From NCBI RefSeq assembly GCF_943913405.1, contig NZ_CALTYA010000001.1, positions 1 through 64,000 of the forward strand: a stretch of 64,000 bases of DNA. The letters run 5' to 3'. Positions within the stretch are counted from its first letter, which is position 1. Each line of letters opens with the position of its first letter. A program made the translations under genes and the position numbers. Below, piece by piece: positions 53,107-60,702 of the stretch. Origin of the DNA: an uncultured Flavobacterium sp. (GTDB taxonomy: Bacteria; Bacteroidota; Bacteroidia; Flavobacteriales; Flavobacteriaceae). Under the pieces are notes generated by a model that was not told the DNA's origin, did no database searches, and was given only the letters and a program-made list of their open reading frames with translations.

Positions 53107-54120
53107 TTATGCTCTGATCTTTTTCTCCCACCTCCAAGCAGAATCCATCGCTTCATCTAAAGTCGATTGCGCTTTCCAACCTAAAACCAAATTTGCTTTT
53201 TCAGTATCCGCAAACGCTTCCATGATGTCGCCTTCTCTTCTATCCACAAGTTTATAAGGCAGTTTTTGACCACTTACTTTTTCAAAAGATTTGATAACTT
53301 CCAAAACGGTGCTTCCTGTTCCAGTTCCAATATTAAACGTTTCCACTTTTTCTGGATTTTTCTTATCGATCAATCTTTTCAAAGCTACAACATGTGCTTT
53401 TGCCAAATCAACCACGTGGATATAATCGCGAATGCAAGTTCCGTCAGATGTTGGATAATCTGAGCCAAAAACAGATAATTCTTTTCTTAAGCCGATTCCG
53501 GTTTGTGTAATAAAAGGTACTAAATTTTGTGGAACACCGATTGGCAATTCACCTAGTTCAGCAGACGGATGCGCTCCAATCGGGTTAAAATATCTAAGCA
53601 AAATACTGTTGATATTCGAAACTTTTGCCACATCTTGGATAATTTCTTCACCAATTTGCTTTGTATTTCCGTAAGGAGAAATTGCAGGTTGCACAGACGC
53701 GCTTTCTGTAATCGGCATCTTTTCGGCTTGACCGTAAACAGTACAAGAGGAACTGAAAATAAAACTAGCTTCTGATTTTTGCTGTAATTCTTGAAGAATA
53801 TAAACTAACGCATTAATGTTGTTTTCATAGTAAAGCAACGGATTCTCAACACTTTCTCCAACTGCTTTTGAAGCTGCAAAATGAATTACGCCAGAAACAT
53901 CTGAATGCTTTTTAAAGAAATCTTGAACTGCTTTTTTCTCTCTTAAATCTAGCTTCTCGAATTCTGGTTTTTTTCCTGAAATGGCTACGATTCCTTTTAA
54001 AACATCTTCTGTCGAATTTGAAAGGTTGTCAATTATTACTACTTCAAAACCTTGGCTTTGCAATTCAACTACGGTATGAGAACCAATAAATCCTAATCCT
54101 CCTGTTACTACTATTTTCAT
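53107..54120 (-). CDS. galE: UDP-glucose 4-epimerase
   Basis: A 337-residue extended short-chain dehydrogenase/reductase interconverting UDP-glucose and UDP-galactose with bound NAD. The NAD loop GGLGFIGSHT (7-16), the SSS..VYG strand (123-130) and the catalytic Y150-x3-K154 in SPYGNTK are present; the RYFNPIGAHPSAELGE and GTCIRDYIHVVDLA motifs are GalE-specific. It lies in a group of cell-surface sugar genes, 80 bases after a sugar aminotransferase on the same strand. Confidence 0.94.
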   Translation of the reverse strand: MKIVVTGGLGFIGSHTVVELQSQGFEVVIIDNLSNSTEDVLKGIVAISGKKPEFEKLDLREKKAVQDFFKKHSDVSGVIHFAASKAVGESVENPLLYYENNINALVYILQELQQKSEASFIFSSSCTVYGQAEKMPITESASVQPAISPYGNTKQIGEEIIQDVAKVSNINSILLRYFNPIGAHPSAELGELPIGVPQNLVPFITQTGIGLRKELSVFGSDYPTSDGTCIRDYIHVVDLAKAHVVALKRLIDKKNPEKVETFNIGTGTGSTVLEVIKSFEKVSGQKLPYKLVDRREGDIMEAFADTEKANLVLGWKAQSTLDEAMDSAWRWEKKIRA

Positions 54121-54200
54121 TTGCTTATATTTTTAAAAACCACTAACCCACGAATGTAATTTTATTTATGAATTCGTGATCTTTTTTCTGTATTATTCAA

Positions 54201-55331
54201 TTATTTCAAAAACTCTAAAATAGAATCTGTAATAAATTTAATTTGTTCATCATCTAATTCAGTGTGCATCGGCAGTGAAATTACTTCTTTTACCAATTGA
54301 TTTGTCACCGGAAAATCTTCCTCTTTGTAACGAGAATCCAAATAAGCTTTCTGGCTGTGCAAAGGAATTGGGTAATAAATCGCACAAGGAATTCCTTTGT
54401 CCAAAAGATGTTGCATCAAACCGTCACGATCTGCGTCAACAATTCTCAAAGTATATTGGTGGAAAACGTGAGAATCTCTTTCGCCGGCAATATAAGGCGT
54501 CACGATATTTTTGTGGTTTGCCAGAGCTTGGCTGTATTTTTGAGCGGCCAACTGACGCGCTGCATTGTATTCGTCTAATTTGGGCAATTTTGCATTTAAA
54601 ACCGCCGCTTGAATACTATCCAAACGAGAATTTACGCCCACAACATCATGATGGTAACGAACGTACATTCCGTGGTTTACAATACCGCGAAGCTTGTGCG
54701 CCAAATCATCATCGTTCGTAAAAATTGCACCACCATCGCCATAACAACCTAAGTTTTTAGATGGAAAAAAAGACGTTGAAGCCACGTGGCCCATAACTCC
54801 AGCTTTCTTTTTCTTTCCGTCAAAATATTTGTAATCTGCTCCGATTGCTTGTGCGTTATCTTCAATTACAAATAAATTATATTCTGAAGCCAATTGCATA
54901 ATCGCTTCCATATTTGCAGCTTGACCAAATAAATGAACAGGAACAATCGCTTTGGTTTTTGGCGTAATTGCTTTCCTAATCGCTTCGATAGAAATATTGA
55001 AAGTATCGATTTCAACATCAACCAAAACCGGAGTCAATTGCAATAAAGCGATTACTTCCACAGTTGCAGCAAACGTAAAATCAGCCGTGATAACTTCGTC
55101 GCCAGGTTTTAAATCTAGCGCCATCATTGCGATTTGCAGAGCATCCGTTCCGTTTGCACACGGAATCACGTGTTTTGCGCCAAGATAATCTTCTAAACTT
55201 TTTTGGAATTTGTGAACTTCCGGACCGTTGATGTAAGTATTGGTGTCCAGAACTTCTTGAATTGAAGCGTTTACCGTTTCTTTTATATTTTCGTATTGAC
55301 CTTTCAAGTCAACCATTTGAATTTTTTTCAT
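54201..55331 (-). CDS. DegT/DnrJ/EryC1/StrS-type sugar aminotransferase
   Basis: A 376-residue PLP aminotransferase. The PLP lysine is K192 in SFFPSKNLGCYGDGG, with CANGTDALQIAM (about 58-69) and VIEDNAQAIGA (about 155-165). Family members transfer an amino group to a nucleotide-linked ketosugar, for surface polysaccharide synthesis. The substrate cannot be told, though WecE, WbpE and similar sugars are candidates. It has its own strong promoter and lies beside galE. Confidence 0.92.
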   Translation of the reverse strand: MKKIQMVDLKGQYENIKETVNASIQEVLDTNTYINGPEVHKFQKSLEDYLGAKHVIPCANGTDALQIAMMALDLKPGDEVITADFTFAATVEVIALLQLTPVLVDVEIDTFNISIEAIRKAITPKTKAIVPVHLFGQAANMEAIMQLASEYNLFVIEDNAQAIGADYKYFDGKKKKAGVMGHVASTSFFPSKNLGCYGDGGAIFTNDDDLAHKLRGIVNHGMYVRYHHDVVGVNSRLDSIQAAVLNAKLPKLDEYNAARQLAAQKYSQALANHKNIVTPYIAGERDSHVFHQYTLRIVDADRDGLMQHLLDKGIPCAIYYPIPLHSQKAYLDSRYKEEDFPVTNQLVKEVISLPMHTELDDEQIKFITDSILEFLK

Positions 55332-55353
55332 CTAAATTTGAATTTAAAACACG

Positions 55354-55381
55354 CAAAATTACTAAATTAAACGTTGGTCAA
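55354..55381 (-). promoter_or_regulatory. Promoter of the sugar aminotransferase
   Basis: On the minus strand TTG (55381-55379), 17 bases, TAATTTTG (55361-55354), 22 bases before the ATG. Full -33/-7 match. Confidence 0.75.
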
Positions 55382-55432
55382 GCAATGTTATTATTACAAA
55401 CTAATGTATTTTAGCAATTCAAAATTGGTCTT

Positions 55433-56665
55433 ATGTCTTTTCTCTATAATCTACTAGTAATCGTTGCGGGTTTTGCGTTGAAAATTGTCGCACTTTTTAA
55501 TCCAAAAATGAAACTTTTCATCAACGGAAGAAAAAACGTTTTTAAGACTTTAGGCAATAAAATTGGACCAAAAGACAAGACGATTTGGTTTCATTCTGCT
55601 TCTTTGGGTGAATTTGAACAAGGACTTCCTGTGATGGAAAAAATCAGAATTTTATATCCAAATCACAAGATTGTGCTGACATTCTTTTCGCCTTCAGGAT
55701 ATGAAGTCAGAAAAAATTCAACTGCAGCTGATGTGATTGTTTATCTTCCTTTGGACACAAAAAATAACGCTAAAGAGTTTCATAAACTCGTTCATCCCGA
55801 AATGGCTTTTTTTATCAAATATGAATTTTGGCCGAATTACCTGAACGAATTAAAACAGAAAAATATTCCAACGTATTTGTTTTCAGGAATTTTCAGGGAA
55901 GATCAAGTTTTCTTTAAATGGTATGGCGGATTTTACCGAAAAGCTTTGACTACTTTCAAAATGTTTTTCGTCCAAAATGAAAGTTCAAAATTGCTTTTGC
56001 AGAAAATTGGTTTCAATAACGTAAAAGTCAATGGCGACACGCGTTTTGACCGAGTTTCAAAGATTTTAGAACGAGACAATTCGTTAGATTTTGTAGAAAA
56101 ATTCAAAGACAACAAACTGACAATCGTTGCCGGAAGCACTTGGCCAAAGGACGAAAATAATCTGGTAGATTTTATAAATACAAATTCTTTTGACGTAAAA
56201 TTCATCTTGGCGCCGCATAATGTCAAGTCAGACCAAATCGACAATTTAAAGAAAAGCATTTCTAAAAAAACGGTTTTATTTTCAGAAATGAAAAACAAAA
56301 ACCTAGCAGAATATGACGTTTTCATCATCGACACGATTGGAATTTTGACAAAGATTTACAGCTACGCAGATATTGCTTATGTCGGGGGCGGTTTTGGAAC
56401 TTCAGGTTTGCACAATATTTTGGAACCCGCCACTTTTGGGATTCCAATTATTATCGGACCTAATTTTCTGAAATTTTCTGAGGCAGTTGCTTTGGTAAAT
56501 ATGGGCGGCTGTATTTCTGTAAAAAGCAAAAAAGAATTGGAAGAAACTTTGGATTTCTTGATTCAAAATAATGACGAGCGATTTGAAAAAGGACATATTT
56601 CTAGAACTTTTGTGGAAATGAATAAAAATGCGACGGAGGTTATTTTGAAGAATCTAGCCCCCTAA
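55433..56665 (+). CDS. waaA: 3-deoxy-D-manno-octulosonic acid transferase
   Basis: A 410-residue inner-membrane-bound glycosyltransferase that adds Kdo to lipid A precursor. An N-terminal hydrophobic segment (about 1-20), WFHSASLGEFEQGLPVMEKI (about 48-67), FIKYEFWPNYLNELK and the GGGFGTSGLHNILEPATFGIPIIIGP signature (about 318-343) are all present. The final NLAP and the TAA stop derive from a CCCCCTAACCCCC repeat that overlaps the gene end. Length is normal, so the repeat has not truncated the protein visibly. Confidence 0.93.
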   Translation: MSFLYNLLVIVAGFALKIVALFNPKMKLFINGRKNVFKTLGNKIGPKDKTIWFHSASLGEFEQGLPVMEKIRILYPNHKIVLTFFSPSGYEVRKNSTAADVIVYLPLDTKNNAKEFHKLVHPEMAFFIKYEFWPNYLNELKQKNIPTYLFSGIFREDQVFFKWYGGFYRKALTTFKMFFVQNESSKLLLQKIGFNNVKVNGDTRFDRVSKILERDNSLDFVEKFKDNKLTIVAGSTWPKDENNLVDFINTNSFDVKFILAPHNVKSDQIDNLKKSISKKTVLFSEMKNKNLAEYDVFIIDTIGILTKIYSYADIAYVGGGFGTSGLHNILEPATFGIPIIIGPNFLKFSEAVALVNMGGCISVKSKKELEETLDFLIQNNDERFEKGHISRTFVEMNKNATEVILKNLAP

Positions 56666-56680
56666 CCCCCAAAGGGGGAA
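56656..56680. repeat. CCCCCTAACCCCC...GGGGG intergenic hairpin
   Basis: CCCCCTAACCCCCAAAGGGGGAA with a stem of five G-C pairs and an AAA loop. It supplies the last codon and stop of waaA. Similar CCCTAACCCCC(G/A)AAGGGGG sequences are, to my knowledge, dispersed in Bacteroidota genomes. Confidence 0.65.
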
Positions 56681-56705
56681 TTGTTGCCTGTAAAAAACCC
56701 AAAAA

Positions 56706-57152
56706 ATGACTCAATTCAAACCTTTACAAACTTCAGACATCGAAATAATCGTTCCGATGATGCAGGAATTTTATGCCATTGACAATTACCCAATAGACAT
56801 TGCGATTTCAAAGGCTTTGTTTCTAGAATTTTTAGAAAATCCGCATTTGGGAAGATGCTGGCTGATTTATGCTGACGGAGAAATTGTAGGTTATGTAATC
56901 TTGACTTTCGTTTTCAGTTTTGAATATAAAGGAACGATTGCATTTTTAGACGAATTGTACATTTCATCAAAAGCAAGAGGAAAAGGAATTGGCAAATTAG
57001 CTTTGAATTTTATTCATCAAGAAGCCATTTCGCTTTCTTTAAAAATTATTTATTTGGAAGTAGAAGGCCACAATGAAGTAGCGCAAAAATTATATCTGTC
57101 AAAAGATTTTGTCTTTCACAATCGCAATTTGATGAAACTTACGGTAAAATAA
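56706..57152 (+). CDS. GNAT-family N-acetyltransferase
   Basis: A 148-residue acetyltransferase: FLDELYISSKARGKGIGKLALNFIHQEA (about 80-107) holds the acetyl-CoA binding loop R-x2-G-x-G/A, and YLEVEGHNEVAQKLYLSKDF completes the fold. It follows waaA after 40 bases including the CCCCCTAACCCCC hairpin, which might act as a terminator. Substrate is unknown. Confidence 0.82.
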   Translation: MTQFKPLQTSDIEIIVPMMQEFYAIDNYPIDIAISKALFLEFLENPHLGRCWLIYADGEIVGYVILTFVFSFEYKGTIAFLDELYISSKARGKGIGKLALNFIHQEAISLSLKIIYLEVEGHNEVAQKLYLSKDFVFHNRNLMKLTVK

Positions 57153-57278
57153 ACCGACTAAAGAATATCTAATTTATTCTTTCTAAAAAACATCAAAATT
57201 ATTGGACCATTAAATAATTGAGGTTTTTGGGCAAAAATTGTAACTTGCGAGCACTATAAATTACTCAAAAATTAGAAT

Positions 57279-59420
57279 ATGAAATTTTTAAGACTTCTTG
57301 TCCTTTTATTGGTCATTCCAGCATATGCACAGCAAGGCGGGATGTGGATTCCGTCGCTTTTGAAAGGAATGAACGAAACCGAGATGAAAAATCTGGGCAT
57401 GAAAATGAAAGCGTCTGACATTTATGACGTGAATAAATCGAGCTTGAAAGACGCGGTACCGCAGTTTAACGGAGGCTGTACATCAGAAGTTATTTCTGAC
57501 CAAGGGCTTTTATTGACGAACCACCACTGCGGTTTTGGCCAGATTCAAAACCATTCTTCTGTGGAACACGATTATTTGACAGATGGTTTTTGGGCAAAAA
57601 CTTTGGAAGAAGAATTGCCAAACGAAGACCTTGAAGTTTCTTTTATCGTAAAAATCGAAGACGTGACTGCGCAAGTTTTAAACGGAGTTGCAGGAATTTC
57701 TTCAGAAGCGGACAAGCAGAAAAAGATTCAGGAAAATATTTCTTCTTTGACAAAATCATTGCCGAAGGAAGCTTGGCAAGAGAATAGAATTCGTACTTTT
57801 TATGAAGGAAATCAATATATCTTATTTGTAATAGAAAGTTATAAAGACGTTCGTTTGGTTGGCGCACCGCCTTCTTCTATCGGAAAATTTGGTTCAGATA
57901 CTGACAACTGGGTTTGGCCTCGCCATACCGGAGATTTTTCTTTGTTCAGAATTTATGCGGATAAAAACAACCGTCCGGCGGCATATTCAAAAGACAATGT
58001 TCCTTACAAACCTAAGCACTTTTTGCCGGTTTCTATAAAAGGTGTGGAAGAAAATGACTTTACGCTGGTTTTTGGTTATCCAGGAAGAACGACGGAATAT
58101 TTGCCTTCTGTGGCTGTGGAGCAAATCGTAAACAGCTTGAATCCTGCGAAAATTGAAATTCGCGACAAAGCTTTAAAAGTAGCTGACGGATTCATGCGAA
58201 AAGACAATGCCATCAAAATTCAATATGCTTCGAAATATGCGAGCATCGCAAACTATTGGAAAAAATGGATTGGCGAAACGAAAGGTTTGAAAAAATCGAA
58301 TGCAGTTGAAATCAAGAAAAACTTCGAGAAAGATTTCTTGACAAAAGTTTCAAAAGCTGGAAAACAGGCTGAATACGGAAATCTTTTTGTAGATTTTCAG
58401 AAGAATTATAATGAAATCGCTCCATATGCTTTGAGCAGGGATTATTTCATGGAAGTAGTTTTGAGAAATACAGAGTTGCTTGCAACAGGTTATAAATTGT
58501 ACCAATTAGAGCAGATTTATAATTTGAGAGGCGAACAATCTTTTACCGACAGAAAGAACAATTTAGTTACCGGAATGGGCGAATTCTACAAGGATTTCAA
58601 TGCTTCAGTAGATGAAAAAGTATTTGAGCAATTGATTGAATTGTATGCGACAAAATCACCTCAGCAATTTTTGCCTGCGAATTTGAAAAATGCTGATTTC
58701 AAGAAATTGACTTCTGAAATCTACAGCCAGTCAAAATTGACGAGCTATGAAAAATTCAAAGAATTGCTTTCTGGAGATACCAAAACGGTTTTGGCTAAAA
58801 TCAATGCAGACAAAGGTTTTCAATTGGTAAAATCAATGGCGGATGTTTATTTAAAAGATGTGGCTCCAAAATATGATGAAATCAATTTGAGAATTGTGGC
58901 GTTGCAAAGAACCTACATGAAAGGAATTTTGGAACTAAGTCCGAAAGAAGCTCGAATTTTCCCGGATGCGAACAGCACTTTGAGAGTAACTTATGGAAAA
59001 GTAAAAGGATATAATCCGAATGATGCCGTAAGTTATGATCATACGACATATTTGGAAGGCGTAATGGAGAAATATATTCCTGGAGATTATGAATTTGATG
59101 TTCCAGCAAAATTGATTGAATTGTACAATAATAAGGATTATGGCCAATATGGAAAAGACGGGAAATTGCCAGTGAATTTCATTGGAACAAATCACACGAC
59201 TGGAGGAAACTCTGGAAGCCCAGCAATTGACGCAAAAGGAAACTTAATCGGATTGAATTTTGACCGTGTTTGGGAAGGAACCATGAGCGATATTTTCTAT
59301 GATCCAGCGATTTGCAGAAACATAATGGTTGATATGCGCTATGTTCTATTCATTATCGATAAATATGCGGGAGCAAAACGATTAATTGACGAAATGAAGA
59401 TTGTTGGCGGAAAGAAATAA
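57279..59420 (+). CDS. S46 family dipeptidyl peptidase, DPP11-like
   Basis: A 713-residue periplasmic serine peptidase with a signal peptide (about 1-17, ending AYAQ) and mature start QGGMWIP. The catalytic His region is TNHHCGF (H82/H83), and the catalytic serine S645 is in TTGGNSGSPAID. R663 in NFDRVW lies 18 residues after the serine, the same spacing as S655-R673 in Porphyromonas DPP11, where arginine gives specificity for Asp/Glu at P1; DPP7 has glycine there. So this is probably an Asp/Glu-specific enzyme. Length is normal. The spacer behind it contains a GC-rich hairpin at 59515. Confidence 0.92.
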   Translation: MKFLRLLVLLLVIPAYAQQGGMWIPSLLKGMNETEMKNLGMKMKASDIYDVNKSSLKDAVPQFNGGCTSEVISDQGLLLTNHHCGFGQIQNHSSVEHDYLTDGFWAKTLEEELPNEDLEVSFIVKIEDVTAQVLNGVAGISSEADKQKKIQENISSLTKSLPKEAWQENRIRTFYEGNQYILFVIESYKDVRLVGAPPSSIGKFGSDTDNWVWPRHTGDFSLFRIYADKNNRPAAYSKDNVPYKPKHFLPVSIKGVEENDFTLVFGYPGRTTEYLPSVAVEQIVNSLNPAKIEIRDKALKVADGFMRKDNAIKIQYASKYASIANYWKKWIGETKGLKKSNAVEIKKNFEKDFLTKVSKAGKQAEYGNLFVDFQKNYNEIAPYALSRDYFMEVVLRNTELLATGYKLYQLEQIYNLRGEQSFTDRKNNLVTGMGEFYKDFNASVDEKVFEQLIELYATKSPQQFLPANLKNADFKKLTSEIYSQSKLTSYEKFKELLSGDTKTVLAKINADKGFQLVKSMADVYLKDVAPKYDEINLRIVALQRTYMKGILELSPKEARIFPDANSTLRVTYGKVKGYNPNDAVSYDHTTYLEGVMEKYIPGDYEFDVPAKLIELYNNKDYGQYGKDGKLPVNFIGTNHTTGGNSGSPAIDAKGNLIGLNFDRVWEGTMSDIFYDPAICRNIMVDMRYVLFIIDKYAGAKRLIDEMKIVGGKK

Positions 59421-59514
59421 TTGACATTTTTTACATTAAAAATTTCAGAATTAGCAAAAACTTGGCGCATTATTTTTAGAAATTGATAAAGCTAGATTTC
59501 ATCAGACATTCAAA

Positions 59515-59542
59515 GCGGGTTTTATCAAAGAACAAAACCCGC
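59515..59542. terminator. Hairpin downstream of the S46 peptidase
   Basis: GCGGGTTTT pairs perfectly with AAAACCCGC across a 10-base loop. The following T run is weak, so it may be a transcript-stabilising hairpin instead of a terminator. The rest of the 253-base spacer (59421-59673) shows nothing else apart from the lipoprotein promoter box. Confidence 0.5.
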
Positions 59543-59629
59543 CAAAACACCTGATTCTACTGAATTGTTGCGTGTAAAAAAACTTTAAAAAAAAATTACT
59601 TTAAATATTTTAAGATATTAAAAAATTTA

Positions 59630-59637
59630 TATCTTTG
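59630..59637 (+). promoter_or_regulatory. TAnnTTTG -7 box of the small lipoprotein
   Basis: TATCTTTG, 36 bases before the ATG; no TTG at -33. Confidence 0.45.
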
Positions 59638-59673
59638 CTCCGAATTAATAATTAACCTTTATAATTTAGTAAG

Positions 59674-59892
59674 ATGAAAAAAATCGTATTAAGCTTAGCT
59701 CTTGTTGCTACATTGGCTTTCGTTTCTTGTAAAGAAACTGCAAAAGAAGAAACTACAACTGAAACTACAACTACTGAAACTCCAGTTGAAGAAGTTGCTC
59801 CAGTTGAAGAAGCAGCTCCAGTTGCTGACACAGTTAAAACTGAAGAAGTTAAAACTGAAGAAGTTAAAACTGAAACTCCAGCTAAAAAATAA
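59674..59892 (+). CDS. Small low-complexity lipoprotein
   Basis: A 72-residue protein with a lipobox (LAFVSC, Cys at about 19) and a mature part of only Glu, Thr, Val, Pro, Ala and Lys: ETTTETTTTETPVEEVAPVEEAAPV, then a repeat KTEEVKTEEVKTE. The DNA repeat unit is 15 bases (GTTAAAACTGAAGAA) at about 59833-59872, so the length can change by slippage. It has its own -7 box and a strong terminator. No function is known; such small acidic lipoproteins are common in Flavobacterium. Confidence 0.7.
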   Translation: MKKIVLSLALVATLAFVSCKETAKEETTTETTTTETPVEEVAPVEEAAPVADTVKTEEVKTEEVKTETPAKK

Positions 59893-59913
59893 TTAGCAAA
59901 AGAGTAAAAAATA

Positions 59914-59940
59914 AACCTCGCTTTTAGCGGGGTTTTTTTT
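59914..59940 (+). terminator. Small lipoprotein terminator
   Basis: ACCTCGCT/AGCGGGGT stem (one G-T pair), TTT loop, eight T. Confidence 0.85.
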
Positions 59941-59963
59941 GGCCTAAATTTTTATGAATTTAT

Positions 59964-60311
59964 TTATAAATCTGAAAAAACATCTGCCCCGGTAAAATCT
60001 AATGTTTCTGCTTTTGGCACATATAATCTCACTTCTGCAACCCCTTTTTCTAGTCGCAAAACTGTATTAAATTTTCTGCTTGTCGCATATACTTTATCAT
60101 TAATGATAAGCCTGTAAAAGAATTTTCCGCTTGAGGTTTTAAACTTCATACAGAAAGCCGTTTCTGCATTATTTCTTATCAGCTCTATATCTTCCTCAAT
60201 ATCCATTTTTAATTCATAAGACGAGCTAGAAAACACAATCTTGCCTTTTCGAGACGTGTAAACGAATTTATAATAATCTTCATCTTTTCTTGTGATAACA
60301 AATGCCCCCAT
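59964..60311 (-). CDS. DUF1508 / YegP-like protein
   Basis: A 115-residue protein with the two-strand DUF1508 pattern (FVITRKDEDYYKFVYTSRKGKIVFSSSSYELK, then NAETAFCMKFKTSSGKFFYRLI..NDKVYATSRKF). YegP-type proteins usually have two such repeats; here the first is clear and the second is degenerate. Function is unknown. Confidence 0.7.
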   Translation of the reverse strand: MGAFVITRKDEDYYKFVYTSRKGKIVFSSSSYELKMDIEEDIELIRNNAETAFCMKFKTSSGKFFYRLIINDKVYATSRKFNTVLRLEKGVAEVRLYVPKAETLDFTGADVFSDL

Positions 60312-60354
60312 TAAATTTTATAGATTTTTTTATTTTAGGAAATTAATACAAATA

Positions 60355-60386
60355 AAAAAAGCTCGTAATTTTCATTACGAGCTTTT
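60355..60386 (-). terminator. Terminator of the tRNA-Gly/tRNA-Leu unit
   Basis: AAAAGCTCGTAAT/ATTACGAGCTTTT perfect stem, four-base loop, T run on the minus strand; 2 bases from the end of tRNA-Leu. Confidence 0.85.
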
Positions 60387-60387
60387 G

Positions 60388-60473
60388 TACTCAGAGCGGG
60401 ACTTGAACCCGCACGAACATTGCTGTTCACTGGATTTTAAGTCCAGCGTGTCTACCAATTTCACCATCCGAGC
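60388..60473 (-). tRNA. tRNA-Leu (anticodon UAA)
   Basis: Minus strand: acceptor GCTCGGA/TCTGAGT, anticodon stem CTGGA/TCCAG with loop CTTAAAA (anticodon TAA), long variable arm GAACAGCAATGTTC that forms its own stem, T arm GCGGGTTCAAGTCCCGC and discriminator A. 86 bases, CCA not encoded. Confidence 0.95.
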
Positions 60474-60488
60474 ATGTGATTTTGATTG

Positions 60489-60561
60489 AGCGAAAAACGG
60501 GGCTCGAACCCGCGACCTCGACCTTGGCAAGGTCGCGCTCTACCAACTGAGCTATTTTCGC
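60489..60561 (-). tRNA. tRNA-Gly (anticodon GCC)
   Basis: Minus strand: acceptor GCGAAAA/TTTTCGC, anticodon stem CGACC/GGTCG with loop TTGCCAA (anticodon GCC), T arm with TTCGAGC, discriminator U. 73 bases, CCA not encoded. It is transcribed first, 15 bases before tRNA-Leu. Confidence 0.95.
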
Positions 60562-60607
60562 ATTTTGTATTTATAAGAACTACAACACTTAAACCGTATT
60601 GCGGATG

Positions 60608-60637
60608 CAAATTTAATACATTAATTCAATTACACAA
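60608..60637 (-). promoter_or_regulatory. Promoter of the tRNA-Gly/tRNA-Leu unit
   Basis: On the minus strand TTG (60637-60635), 19 bases, TAAATTTG (60615-60608); 46 bases before tRNA-Gly. Confidence 0.75.
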
Positions 60638-60702
60638 GCACTTTCAAGAAAAAAATCGAATAAAAAATATAACTTTCTGATAACGTATTCTTTAAAACTA
60701 AA

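Noticed and set aside
59702..59896. Open frame overlapping the small lipoprotein
   Set aside because: It is the +1 shadow of a repeat-rich gene and encodes only Leu/Lys repeats.
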